Positions 44,107 to 52,876 are shown, counted from the first letter of the stretch. The stretch is 64,000 nucleotides of DNA from DASWOJ01 sp964242415 (GCA_964242415.1 CAXTAT010000004.1:186001-250000), one strand, 5' to 3'. The notes: generated from the letters alone by a model not told the origin. Made by a program: numbers and translations.

Positions 44107-46524
44107 GTGGCCGTGCTGGACGAGATGGTGGACGGCCGCGGCGGGGTCCGCCCGGAATGGCGCGGCGTGCTGGGCGTGTTCGCCTCCATGGACCCGGGCC
44201 AGTTGGCGGACCGCGCGCAACGCCTGGACCGTGCCGCGGAGGAGGAGGGCGGCGCCCCGTCCTGGCGCCTGGACCCGGTGCCGCTGCCGATCTCCCCCGG
44301 CGAGTTCGCTGCCCTGGAGGACGGCCTCTGCCAGCGCGCCCGGCTGCTGGAGGCGGTGCTGGCCGACCTGTACGGCCCGCAGTCGCTGCTGGCCGACGGC
44401 GCCCTGCCGCCCGCCCTGGTGTTCCCCAACCCCGGTTTCCTGCGCGCCTGCCGCGGCACGCCGATGCCCCAGGCGCGCTTCCTGCAAGCCTACGCCGCCG
44501 ACTTGGTCCGCAGCCCCGATGGCCAGTGGCGCGTGCTGGCCGACCGCACCGGCGGGGTGCTGGGCATCGGCTACGCCCGCGAATGCCGCCGCCTGCTGGC
44601 CCGCGTGCTACCGGAGCTGTTCCGCACCACCCAGGTCCGCCAGTTGCGTCCGTTCTTCGAGGCCTGGCAGGACGCCCTGCTGCAGGCCGCCCCGCCCCGG
44701 GATGGCCGCACGCCCTACGTCGCGCTGCTGACCCCCGGCGTCACCGACCCGCACTGGGCCGAGCACCTGTCGCTGTCGCGCGACCTGAACTGCGCCTTGG
44801 TCGAGACCCGCGACCTGACGGTGCGGGCCGGCGTGCTGAACCTCAAGACCCTGCTGGGACTGCAGCCCGTTGACATCCTGCTGCGCCGCCTGCCCGGCGA
44901 CGCCATTGATCCCCTGGAGCTGCATGCCCCCGGCGCCGGCGTGACGGGCCTGCTGGACGCCGCCCGCAACGGCGCCGTGCAGGTGCTGAACCATCCCGGC
45001 GCCGCGCTGATCGAGGCGCCCGCCCTTGCCGCCTTCCTGCCCAGCCTAAGCCGCCGCCTGCTGGGCGAGGCATTGCGCCTGGCCACCCTGCCGACCGTCT
45101 GGCTCGGCGATGACGGGGCGCAGCACATGGTGTGCCAGGCGTTCCAGCGGTGGTGCATCCGCCCGGCCCTCGATCCCACCCGCCCGCCGGTGGGGCTGTC
45201 CAGCCTGTCTGTCCGGGACCGCCAGGCGATGAGCGACGCCATCGCCGCCCGGCCCTGGGACTTTGCGGCCTGCACCCATGTCGTGCCCTCCGTGGCGCCC
45301 TGCTTCGCCGTGGGGGGCCTGGCGCCCCGGCCGGTGGTGCTGCGGCTGTTCCTGATGCACGACGGCCACCGCTGGCAGATGATGCAGGGCGGCCTGGCCC
45401 GCGTGCTGGAGCCCGGCGAGCACGTGACCGAGACGCTGCCCGCCAGCGCCCTGTTCAAGGACGTCTGGGTGATGACCCAGGAGCGCGCCGACATCCGCGG
45501 GCCGGAGCCGTTGCGGCAGCCCCGCATCGCCATCCGCCGCAGCGTCGGCGACCTGCCGAGCCGGGTGGCGGACGACTTCTTTTGGCTCGGCCGCTACGTC
45601 GAGCGGCTGGACGTGCAGGCCCGGCTGGGCCGCGCTGGGCTGCTGCGCTCCGCCCGCGGCGCGCCGCTGCCGCGGGAGGTCGCGGAGTCCGGCGTCCTGC
45701 TGGCCTGCTTGGCCGAGACGGGCATGGTCGATGACGAGGACGGCAGCCCGCTGCCGCAGGCCGTGCAGTTGGCGCTGGCGCCGGAGGGGGCGGCCGGGGC
45801 TGTCCTGGGCTATGCCGCCGGGCTGACCGAGGCGCTGCGCGACCGCATGACGCCGGAGACCCACGCCGCCATCACCCACGCCCAGCGCGCCGCCCGGCAG
45901 GACATGGACGACGCGATCCGCCTGCGCCACGCCGGGCCGGGGGTGGACGGGCTGATGCACGCCATGACCGGCCTGCAGCGCCTGGCGAACACCCTGGCCG
46001 GCGTCGCGTCGGAGGGCATGGTGCGCAGCGGCGGCTGGCTGTTCCTGGACCTGGGGCGGCGGATCGAGCGGGCGTACCTTACCACGCAGATGCTGGCCGT
46101 CGTGCTGCAGCAGCCGGCCGCGCGCATGGACGGCACGCTGCGGCTGCTGCTGGAGCTGTGCGACAGCACCATCACCTACCGCAACCGCTATATGTCCGCC
46201 CTGCAGCCCGCCCCGGTGCTGGACCTGGTGCTGGCCGATCCGGACAACCCACGCGCCCTGGCCTACCAGTTCGCCCAGGCGGCCCAACTGCTGACCCAGG
46301 CCGGCTGCGGCTCGCTGGCTGCCCAGGCGGCGGCGCTGCAGCACCGGACGGAGCGGCTGGTGGATGACGTGCAGCATGCGGCCGACCCGGTGGTCCGCAC
46401 CGCCGCGCTGTCGCCCTCGCTGCTCGCCATCGGCGCGCGGACGGGCGGCCTATCGAACGGCGTGACCCGGCGCTTCTTTGCCATGCTGCCCGCGCTGCAG
46501 GCGGTGGGCTTCGAGGTCGCATGA
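44107..46524 (+). CDS. Circularly permuted ATP-grasp (type 2) fused to alpha-E domain
   Basis: 805 residues from GTG 44107. Residues about 1-480 are the circularly permuted ATP-grasp unit (DEMVDGRGGVRPEW opening, RLLEAVLADLYGP, ETRDLTVRAG, WVMTQERADIRG). From R486 (RVADDFFWLGRYVERLD) to the end is the alpha-helical alpha-E domain (GMVRSGGWLFLDLGRRIERA, CDSTITYRNRY). These are separate proteins in many bacteria. The ATP-grasp fold predicts ATP-dependent amide or peptide-like ligation; the alpha-E role is unknown. It lies between an FAD oxidase and transglutaminase-like gene 4. Confidence 0.9.
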   Translation: MAVLDEMVDGRGGVRPEWRGVLGVFASMDPGQLADRAQRLDRAAEEEGGAPSWRLDPVPLPISPGEFAALEDGLCQRARLLEAVLADLYGPQSLLADGALPPALVFPNPGFLRACRGTPMPQARFLQAYAADLVRSPDGQWRVLADRTGGVLGIGYARECRRLLARVLPELFRTTQVRQLRPFFEAWQDALLQAAPPRDGRTPYVALLTPGVTDPHWAEHLSLSRDLNCALVETRDLTVRAGVLNLKTLLGLQPVDILLRRLPGDAIDPLELHAPGAGVTGLLDAARNGAVQVLNHPGAALIEAPALAAFLPSLSRRLLGEALRLATLPTVWLGDDGAQHMVCQAFQRWCIRPALDPTRPPVGLSSLSVRDRQAMSDAIAARPWDFAACTHVVPSVAPCFAVGGLAPRPVVLRLFLMHDGHRWQMMQGGLARVLEPGEHVTETLPASALFKDVWVMTQERADIRGPEPLRQPRIAIRRSVGDLPSRVADDFFWLGRYVERLDVQARLGRAGLLRSARGAPLPREVAESGVLLACLAETGMVDDEDGSPLPQAVQLALAPEGAAGAVLGYAAGLTEALRDRMTPETHAAITHAQRAARQDMDDAIRLRHAGPGVDGLMHAMTGLQRLANTLAGVASEGMVRSGGWLFLDLGRRIERAYLTTQMLAVVLQQPAARMDGTLRLLLELCDSTITYRNRYMSALQPAPVLDLVLADPDNPRALAYQFAQAAQLLTQAGCGSLAAQAAALQHRTERLVDDVQHAADPVVRTAALSPSLLAIGARTGGLSNGVTRRFFAMLPALQAVGFEVA

Positions 46525-46534
46525 TCGGGCCAGC

Positions 46535-47434
46535 ATGATACTGCGCGTGCAGCACAGCACCGCCTACGCCTATGCCGACCGGGTGGAGCTGGCCGGGCAC
46601 CAGCTTCATCTGCGCCCGCGCAGCCTGCCGTGGCAGCGCGTGCTGCAGTTCGGGCTGCTGGCCGACCCGCCGGCGTCCCGCATCATCTGGGGCGCCGACC
46701 ATTTCGGCAACCCCGTCGCCTGGCTGTTCCTGGACGACGCCCATGCGGCGCTGCATGTCACGACCGACTCCCTGGTCGAGGTCGTCCGCCGCACCATGCC
46801 CGACCCGGCGCAGACGCCGCCATGGGAGCAGGTCGTGGCCCTGTGCCACCGCGCCGGGGCCGCCGAGGCGGCGGAGTTCGCGTTCGGCAGCGCCAAGGCG
46901 CCCTGGCTGCCGGCGGCCGAAGCGTGGGCGGCCGGCAGCTTCCCGCCGGGCCGGCCCATCCTGGTAGGGCTGCTGGACCTGATGGCGCGCATCGGGCGGG
47001 AGTTCCGGTTCCAGTCCGGCGTCACCACCGTGTCCACCCCGGTCGCCCGGGTGCTGCAGCTTAGGGCAGGGGTCTGCCAGGATTTCGCGCACCTGATGAT
47101 TTCCGGGCTGCGCTCGCTGGGACTGCCGGCGCGGTATGTGTCCGGCTACATCCGCACCCGTCCGCCGCCGGGCAAGGAGCGGCTGCGCGGCGCGGACCAG
47201 TCGCATGCCTGGGTGGGCTGCTGGCTAGGGCCGAAGCTGGGGTGGATCGACCTCGATCCCACCAACGACCTGGTCGTGGGGGAGGAGCATGTGGTTCTGG
47301 GCTGGGGACGCGACTACACCGATGTCAGCCCGGTCCTGGGCGTGCTGCTGGGCGGCGGGGAGCATACGCTGAAGGTGAGCGTGGACATCGAGCCGCAGGA
47401 CGAGGCACAGACAGCAGCGGACGCCGCGGATTAG
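46535..47434 (+). CDS. Transglutaminase-like protein 4
   Basis: 299 residues. N-terminal beta domain (LRVQHSTAYAYADRVELA, about 1-100), then a transglutaminase-like domain with an intact triad: C181 (GVCQDFAH), H224 (QSHAW) and D241 (LDPTND). No signal peptide. It begins 10 bp after the ATP-grasp/alpha-E stop, within a weak 14-nt repeat (GCATGAT twice), so it is tightly coupled. This FAD oxidase, ATP-grasp/alpha-E, transglutaminase trio is the second locus of the putative system. Structure is clear; substrate is unknown. Confidence 0.9.
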   Translation: MILRVQHSTAYAYADRVELAGHQLHLRPRSLPWQRVLQFGLLADPPASRIIWGADHFGNPVAWLFLDDAHAALHVTTDSLVEVVRRTMPDPAQTPPWEQVVALCHRAGAAEAAEFAFGSAKAPWLPAAEAWAAGSFPPGRPILVGLLDLMARIGREFRFQSGVTTVSTPVARVLQLRAGVCQDFAHLMISGLRSLGLPARYVSGYIRTRPPPGKERLRGADQSHAWVGCWLGPKLGWIDLDPTNDLVVGEEHVVLGWGRDYTDVSPVLGVLLGGGEHTLKVSVDIEPQDEAQTAADAAD

Positions 47435-47493
47435 AGCACGCTCGGATTAAGCGGCTTTGCTTGAGCTGAACAGATGCTCGCAAAAACAAAGCC

Positions 47494-47535
47494 TAGAGCA
47501 TGCCTGGTGCCTCTACTTGCACCAAACATGCTCTA
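47494..47535. repeat. Nested inverted repeat after the transglutaminase operon
   Basis: TAGAGCATG / CATGCTCTA (47494-47502, 47527-47535) with an inner GGTGC / GCACC pair (47506-47510, 47519-47523). It could form a two-stage hairpin between convergent units. No U-tract; possibly a third small intergenic repeat type. Confidence 0.65.
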
Positions 47536-47600
47536 GCCTGTGCGGCCCGCACGGCCCCTGCGTCATCACGCCGCCTGCTGCGAAGCGCCGACCACGAACA

Positions 47601-48683
47601 TCAGGGCGGCGTCAGGCCCAAGCCTTCGCCAGTGGCCTTGATCGCCGCCCAGGTCTCCGGCTGCAGCGGCACCCCGCCATGCAGCCGCGCGGCCCGGGTG
47701 CGCGCCTCGGCGTCGCCGGGCACCAGGACCTCGCCGTCCGCGGCAGCGGGGCGGGAGGCGCGCACCCACTCGGCATACTCCCGGGCGGTCTGGGCGAAGC
47801 CGGCGGCGCCGAAGTGGCCGGGGTCGAGGTAGATCGACACCATGCCGTTGACGATGCCGCCGCGCTTGCCGCCAGGCACCGGGCTGGCGGTGGGGCTGCC
47901 GGCGAAGCAGCCCGCCAGGATCTCGCACATGAAGGCGATGCCGGACCCCTTGTGGCCGCCGAACGCCCGCAGCGCGCCGGGGCCGTTGCCGGGATCGCGG
48001 ACGCGGGTGCCCTCGATGGGGCCGTACAGCACCGCGGGATCGCCGGACAGCGCGCCGTCCGGGCCGATCAGCGCGTCACCGGGAATGGGCTTGCCGCCGT
48101 TGCTGGCGACCAGGACCTTGCCCTCGGCGACGATGCTGGTGGCGAAATCCAGCAGCAGCGGCGGGCCGTCCGGCTGCGGCACGCCGATGCACAGCGGGTT
48201 GGTGCCGAACCGCCGGTCCACTCCGCCGAACGGCGCCACGATCTCCCCCATGCCGACGTTGACGAAGTGGATGCTGACCAGCCCGGCGGCCGCCGCACGC
48301 TCCGCCCAGTCGCCGATGCGGCCAATGTGCCCGCTGTTGCGTAGCGTCACCACCGCCAGCCCGGCGGCACGCGCCTTGGCAATCCCGAGATCGACTGCAG
48401 CAGGCCCGATGGTCTGGCCAAAGCCCAGGTTGCCGTCCAGCACGGCATGCGTCGCGCTCTCGACCACCACGGTCGGCTGCTGCCCGGCGCGGACGCGGCC
48501 ATTGCCGAGCCACTCCACGTAGCGCGGCACCCGGATCACGCCGTGGCTGTCGTGCCCGGCCAGGTTGGCGGACACCAGGTGCAGGCCGATCCGCGCCGCC
48601 TCCTCGGCATCGCAGCCGGCGGCGGCGAAGATCTCGGCGATGAATGTCCGCAGCGTGCCGGCGGGGACCGTTACCGCATCCAT
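47601..48683 (-). CDS. Ldh2/YlbC-family NAD(P)-dependent dehydrogenase (malate/lactate/ureidoglycolate type)
   Basis: 360 residues of the Ldh2 fold, unrelated to classical LDH. The N-terminal HDSHGVIRVPRY (44-55) holds the catalytic histidine; LRNSGHIGRIGDW and FGTNPLCIGVPQ are strongly family-specific. It oxidises 2-hydroxyacids or reduces their 2-oxo partners. Its ATG overlaps the stop of the SDR gene (ATGA), so the two are translated together and probably act in the same catabolic route (inference). Confidence 0.93.
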   Translation of the reverse strand: MDAVTVPAGTLRTFIAEIFAAAGCDAEEAARIGLHLVSANLAGHDSHGVIRVPRYVEWLGNGRVRAGQQPTVVVESATHAVLDGNLGFGQTIGPAAVDLGIAKARAAGLAVVTLRNSGHIGRIGDWAERAAAAGLVSIHFVNVGMGEIVAPFGGVDRRFGTNPLCIGVPQPDGPPLLLDFATSIVAEGKVLVASNGGKPIPGDALIGPDGALSGDPAVLYGPIEGTRVRDPGNGPGALRAFGGHKGSGIAFMCEILAGCFAGSPTASPVPGGKRGGIVNGMVSIYLDPGHFGAAGFAQTAREYAEWVRASRPAAADGEVLVPGDAEARTRAARLHGGVPLQPETWAAIKATGEGLGLTPP

Positions 48684-49456
48684 CAGCGCGGCATTCCGGC
48701 AATGGCTTGCGCGGTGGCGCGGTAGAACTGGTTGTCGGTCGGGGTGATCGTCATCTCCGCCATGCAGGTGCGGGCCGGCATCCGGGCTGCGAACACGGCG
48801 GCGGCGGCGATGTCCTCGGGCTGGATCATGATCGCGCGTTCCTCGGCGCTGGGCGGGCGCGGGCGGGTGTCGAGGATGGGGGTCGCGACCTCGCCGGGGT
48901 TGATGCAGACGCTGCGGATGCCGTGGATGCCCTCCTCGGCGTTGATGGTGGCCGACATGGCGACGGCGCCGTGCTTGCTGGCGGTGTAACTCGGCCCCGA
49001 CACGGCGAAGATGCCGGTGCCGGCGACGGACGCCACATGGATCAGCAGCCCGGCCCGGCGCTCCCGCATGGCGGGCAGCACGGCCAGGCTGCACAGGAAC
49101 GGCCCCTTCAGGTTCACGTCCACGACGTTCGCCAGGTCGGCCGGCGACAGGTCGGCCCAATGGCGCCGCCGGGCGTTGGTGCCGGCGTTGTTGACCAGGA
49201 TGTCGATGTCGCCCAGTGCCCCGGACACCGCCAGGTGCGCCTGCGTCACCTGGTGCGCGTCGGCCACGTCGGCGATGGCCATCATGGCGCTGCCGCCGGC
49301 GTCCTGCACCAGGCGCTGGGTTTCGGCCAGGCTGTCGCGCGACCGTCCGGTCAGCGCCAGGCGGCAGCCGGCGGCGGCGAACGCCTGGGCCAGGGCGCGG
49401 CCGATGCCGGTGCCGGCCCCGGTGATCCACACCGCCTGTCCCGTGATGTCCTGCAT
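48683..49456 (-). CDS. SDR family oxidoreductase
   Basis: 257 residues, a classical short-chain dehydrogenase/reductase: cofactor motif TGAGTGIG (12-19), NNAG (89-92), and catalytic S143, Y157 and K161 (YTASK). The basic residue after the second strand (TGRSR) suggests NADP(H) preference. It is the first gene of the pair with the Ldh2-type enzyme. The start at 49456 gives standard length. Confidence 0.93.
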   Translation of the reverse strand: MQDITGQAVWITGAGTGIGRALAQAFAAAGCRLALTGRSRDSLAETQRLVQDAGGSAMMAIADVADAHQVTQAHLAVSGALGDIDILVNNAGTNARRRHWADLSPADLANVVDVNLKGPFLCSLAVLPAMRERRAGLLIHVASVAGTGIFAVSGPSYTASKHGAVAMSATINAEEGIHGIRSVCINPGEVATPILDTRPRPPSAEERAIMIQPEDIAAAAVFAARMPARTCMAEMTITPTDNQFYRATAQAIAGMPR

Positions 49457-49629
49457 TGTGCGGTCCTCCTATTTCTGCGCATCACGCGCATGGCGTCCAC
49501 GCTGGCCAGCGGTGGCGGGGCTGGGCCACGGGCGGTTTCCCTGCCGGCCTGATACGGCCAGTCTCTTGCGACAATGCATCCGGGCACGGGCAGCTACAAG
49601 CTTGAGCCAGGCCTTGATTCCGCGCCTGG

Positions 49630-49806
49630 TACCAACCGCCAGAAGTTCTAACCTGTCGATCCCAACTGGCCCCTGTCATTGCGAGCCGGCTTCGGCGTGA
49701 CATAGGGGACGGCAAGGGCTGCGCGTGTGGTTCCCCATGCCACGCCGCAAGCGCGGCTCGCAATGACGATGCCCTTGTCAGCGGTTAGGACTTTCGACGG
49801 TTGGTA
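49630..49806. repeat. Composite palindrome containing family A repeat A6, in a 387-bp intergenic region
   Basis: Outer 24-nt arms (49630-49653 and 49783-49806, about 20 of 24 complementary, starting TACCAACCG / CGGTTGGTA) enclose repeat A6 (49675-49767; GTCATTGCGAGCC / GGCTCGCAATGAC). Nothing else is recognisable in 49457-49843. Confidence 0.8.
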
Positions 49807-49843
49807 TGAGGAGGCAGCGACCCCGCCAATCCACCGCCCGGCG

Positions 49844-50053
49844 TCAGTTCGGGTTCCACAGCCGCAGCATGGTGGCGACCACCACCGCCTCCTCTCGGGA
49901 CGACGCCTCCCCGAGCAGATGATGGCCGTCCTCCGTCTTCGGAATGCCGACGATCATGCTGTCGGCGGCCTCAATGGTCCGTAGGCTCCCGCCCTCGAAC
50001 ACGGCCCGCGCCGTCTCGATCAGGCCAAGGCTGAGCCACTGTTCGGTCGTCAT
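49844..50053 (-). CDS. Small hypothetical protein
   Basis: 69 residues from ATG 50053 (GGATGA upstream; a TTG at 50065 would add four residues). Acidic, soluble; the sequence alternates helix-forming segments (ETARAVFEGG, ASSREEAVVVATMLRL) and a strand IEAADSMIVGI. I recognise no family. It is followed upstream by the pcaL-like gene with a 42-bp gap, so possibly in the same transcript. Confidence 0.6.
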   Translation of the reverse strand: MTTEQWLSLGLIETARAVFEGGSLRTIEAADSMIVGIPKTEDGHHLLGEASSREEAVVVATMLRLWNPN

Positions 50054-50095
50054 GCTGTCATCCAAATCAAGCCGCAGGGGCGCGGCGGGGGGTCC

Positions 50096-51235
50096 TTAGT
50101 CGTCCAGCAAGGCCTGCTTGGCAATCCGCATGGCACTGTTGGCGGCGGGGATGCCGGCATAGGCGGCGACGTGCATCATCACTTCCAGGACATCGTCCGG
50201 GGTCGCGCCGGTGTTGCGGGTGGCGCGAACGTGCAGGCGCAGTTCCTCGTGGTGGCCCAGGCAGGCCAGCATCGTGATCACCAGCAGGCTGCGCGTCCGC
50301 AGGTCCAGCCCGGGCCGGGTCCACACGCCGCCCCAGGCGGTGCGGGTGATGAACGCCTGGAAGTCGCGGTCCAGGTCGGTCATGGCGGCCGTCGCGCGGT
50401 CCACGTGCGCGTCGCCCAGCACTCGGCGGCGGACCGCCATGCCGGCCGTCAGGAAATCCGCGACTTCGGGCAGCAGAAAGCTGCGTATGGCGTCCGACAC
50501 CTGGTCCGGCACCTCGACGGTGGGGATGTGCGCGGCGCCGAGCAGCACCGTCAGGCTGCCGCCAAGCGCGGCCCGCAGCGCCTCCGCGCTGGCCAGCGGC
50601 GTTGATTGGTCCTGGTCGCCGACCAGGACCAGGGCGGGAACCCGCAGTGCGCCGGTTTCGGCCGTGAGGTCCGCGGCGCCGATGGCCTCGGCGGCGGCGG
50701 CGTAGCCCTCCGGGGCTGTGCGGAGCAGCATGGCGCGAAGGCCGACGGCCGCCGGGGCGCCCATGAACGGGGCCGTCACCCAGCGCGCCATGACGGCCTC
50801 CACGACGGCCTCCATTCCATCTGCCCGGACCAGCGCCGCCCGGTCCCGCCAGCCCTGCGCGGGCGGGATGGCCATGGCGGTGTCGCACAGGATCAGGCTG
50901 GCGACCCGGGCCGGCGCCTGGTGCGCCAAGGACTGCGCGACCAGGCCGCCGATGCTGAGACCCCCGACATGCGCCTGGTTGATCCCCAAGGCGTCCAGCG
51001 CCGCGATCACGTCCGCCGCCAGGCCGGCGATGGTGTAGGGGCCGGGCGTCACCTCGGTCAGCCCGTGGCCGCGCAGGTCCGGGCGCACCACGCGGAATGG
51101 ACCCGCCAGGGCGGCCGCCTGCGCGTCCCACACGTGCAGCGACGTGCCGAGCGAATGCAGCAGCACCAGCACCGGGGCGGCAGCGGGGCCGTCGATCTGG
51201 ACGTGCATCGTCAGGCCGTTGGCATTCAGGAACAT
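50096..51235 (-). CDS. pcaL: 3-oxoadipate enol-lactonase / 4-carboxymuconolactone decarboxylase fusion (PcaL type)
   Basis: 379 residues in two domains. 1-250 is an alpha/beta hydrolase with nucleophile elbow GLSIGG (S94), PDLRGHGLT and the catalytic histidine in LLGAAHIPTVE. About 260-375 is a carboxymuconolactone decarboxylase-like helical domain (AFITRTAWGGVWTRPGLD, MLACLGHHEELRLH). The fusion performs two successive steps of the protocatechuate branch of the beta-ketoadipate pathway in some bacteria. No other pca genes are in the window, so the route is incomplete here or the enzyme acts on a related lactone. Confidence 0.85.
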   Translation of the reverse strand: MFLNANGLTMHVQIDGPAAAPVLVLLHSLGTSLHVWDAQAAALAGPFRVVRPDLRGHGLTEVTPGPYTIAGLAADVIAALDALGINQAHVGGLSIGGLVAQSLAHQAPARVASLILCDTAMAIPPAQGWRDRAALVRADGMEAVVEAVMARWVTAPFMGAPAAVGLRAMLLRTAPEGYAAAAEAIGAADLTAETGALRVPALVLVGDQDQSTPLASAEALRAALGGSLTVLLGAAHIPTVEVPDQVSDAIRSFLLPEVADFLTAGMAVRRRVLGDAHVDRATAAMTDLDRDFQAFITRTAWGGVWTRPGLDLRTRSLLVITMLACLGHHEELRLHVRATRNTGATPDDVLEVMMHVAAYAGIPAANSAMRIAKQALLDD

Positions 51236-51239
51236 GGCG

Positions 51240-51866
51240 TCAATCCTCCCGTACGGCCAGCGCCGCGGTCAGCGCGCCGGCCTTGGCCGCCACGGTTGCG
51301 GCGGCGTCGCCGGGCTTATACAGCGCGGAGCCGATGCCGAAACCTGCCGCACCCGCCGCGCGCCAGGCGGCCAGGTTCGCCGCGTCGATGCCGCCGACCG
51401 GCAGCACCATCGTGCCCGGCGGCAGCACGGCGCGCAGCGCGCGGAGCATCGCGGGGCTGCCGCCCTCGGCGGGGAACAGCTTCAGCGCGTCCGCCCCGGC
51501 GTCGAGCAGGCTGAACGCCTCCGCCGGGGTGAAGAAGCCCGGTACGGCCAGCAAGCCTCGCGCCTTTGCGGCGCGGACGATCGCGGGGTCGGCGTGCGGC
51601 GTCACGATCAGCCGTCCGCCGGCCTCCTCCACCCGGTCCACGTCGGCGGCGCGCATCACCGTGCCGGCGCCGACCAGCATCGTGGCGCCGAACCGCCGGG
51701 CCAGGCGGGCGATGCTGCTGAACGGGTCCGGTGAGTTCAGCGGCACCTCGACCACCCGCAGCCCGGCGGCGACCAGGGCGTCGCCGACCGGCTCCGCCTC
51801 ATCGGGGCGGATGCCGCGCAGGATGGCGACAAGCGGGCAGGCGGCTAGGAGGTTTGCTAGGTCCAT
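51240..51866 (-). CDS. dgoA: 2-dehydro-3-deoxy-6-phosphogalactonate aldolase
   Basis: 208 residues, a KDPG/KDPGal aldolase TIM barrel. The Schiff-base lysine is K129 (ALKLFPAE); E40 (VVEVPLNS) and R17 (ILRGIRP) are in place. It cleaves KDPGal to pyruvate and glyceraldehyde 3-phosphate, the last step of the De Ley-Doudoroff galactonate pathway. The ATG at 51866 lies inside the end of dgoK (10-base overlap), so the two are coupled. Together with the kinase this assigns a galactonate rather than gluconate substrate. Confidence 0.93.
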   Translation of the reverse strand: MDLANLLAACPLVAILRGIRPDEAEPVGDALVAAGLRVVEVPLNSPDPFSSIARLARRFGATMLVGAGTVMRAADVDRVEEAGGRLIVTPHADPAIVRAAKARGLLAVPGFFTPAEAFSLLDAGADALKLFPAEGGSPAMLRALRAVLPPGTMVLPVGGIDAANLAAWRAAGAAGFGIGSALYKPGDAAATVAAKAGALTAALAVRED

Positions 51867-52726
51867 GGCGCGTGCGCTCCGATGAGAGCCAGGCCGCGTG
51901 CGGCGGCATCCGGCGGACCCGGTTGCGACGCGCCGCCGCAGAGCGCGATGGCCTGGGCGTACAACCCGCACAGCGCCGCATCGCCGATCAGGTGGACCGT
52001 GCCGGCCGGCGTGGCGGCCCGGACCTCGTGCCCGATCAGCAGGCCCGACAGGTAGGACGCGGCGGCGGCATCGGCCAGCCCGCCTGTCAGCCCCAGCGTG
52101 CGGACGCCGAACAGGTGGTGCAGCAGCCCGCCGGGATCGCCGGAGCGTGCGACGCCGCGGGCGAAGGCGTCCGGGTCCGGCGCGGCGCCGGGCTGCATCA
52201 GGCGGCCCAGGATGGTGTGCTCGCGCAGTGCGGCGAAGGCTTCCCCGGTCAGGTGGGTGGTGAAGCCTGCAACCCGGCTGTCGGCGATCCGCACCCACTT
52301 GGAATGGCTGCCGGGCAGGCAGGCGATGGCGTCCGGGCCGGTCGATTCGAGGGCGCCGACGACCTGCACCTCCTCGCCGCGCATCACCTCGGGGACGCCG
52401 CCATCCACCATCAGGCCCGGCGCCAGCAGGATCTGCGCGCCGTCGAACGGCACCACCACCAGGGCACGCGCCAACTCGGCGGCGCCAGCGGGACAGGGGA
52501 GATAGGGCGCCTCCCGCCAGCCTTGGCGGCTGCCGACCATGCCGGACATCAGCACATGGCGCTCGCCGTCCGCGAGCCAGGGTGCAATCGCAGCGCGTAG
52601 CGCGTCGGGAAAGCCGCCGGGCGGAACAGTCAGGATGCCCTGGGACGACGAGTGCCGGTCGATGGCGGCGTGGCCGCGCAGGCGGAAGGCGCGGAAGCTG
52701 CTGGTGCCCCAATCGACGCCGATCAT
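51857..52726 (-). CDS. dgoK: 2-dehydro-3-deoxygalactonokinase
   Basis: 289 residues of the DgoK family. The opening IGVDWGTSSFRAFRL is the phosphate-1 loop of the ASKHA fold; LPGSHSKWVRI (about 137-147) and LTGEAFAALREHTILG (about 159-174) are DgoK-specific. It phosphorylates 2-keto-3-deoxygalactonate before aldol cleavage by DgoA. A galactonate dehydratase (dgoD) and transporter are not in the window. ATG 52726 gives full length. Confidence 0.94.
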   Translation of the reverse strand: MIGVDWGTSSFRAFRLRGHAAIDRHSSSQGILTVPPGGFPDALRAAIAPWLADGERHVLMSGMVGSRQGWREAPYLPCPAGAAELARALVVVPFDGAQILLAPGLMVDGGVPEVMRGEEVQVVGALESTGPDAIACLPGSHSKWVRIADSRVAGFTTHLTGEAFAALREHTILGRLMQPGAAPDPDAFARGVARSGDPGGLLHHLFGVRTLGLTGGLADAAAASYLSGLLIGHEVRAATPAGTVHLIGDAALCGLYAQAIALCGGASQPGPPDAAARGLALIGAHAPWT

Positions 52727-52782
52727 GCGGCTGCCAGGCTCGACCGGTTCTCGCCGACTCCTGCATCGTCCCGGCCTGCGTC

Positions 52783-52876
52783 GTCATCACAAGCCGGCGT
52801 CGGCGTGGCAATCCAGCGGGCAAGGACCGCGCCTGTCCCCCTGGATTGCCGCGCCGCAAGGGCGGCTCGCAATGAC
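52783..52876. repeat. Family A palindromic repeat, copy A7
   Basis: Outer arms GTCATCACAAGCC / GGCTCGCAATGAC and inner arms GGCAATCCAGCGGG / CCCCCTGGATTGCC, in the spacer between dgoK and the glycosyltransferase gene. Confidence 0.9.

Noticed and set aside
52727..52859. A larger frame joining dgoA sequence to upstream residues across dgoK
   Set aside because: The upstream residues are an out-of-frame reading of dgoK; dgoA homology starts at 51866.
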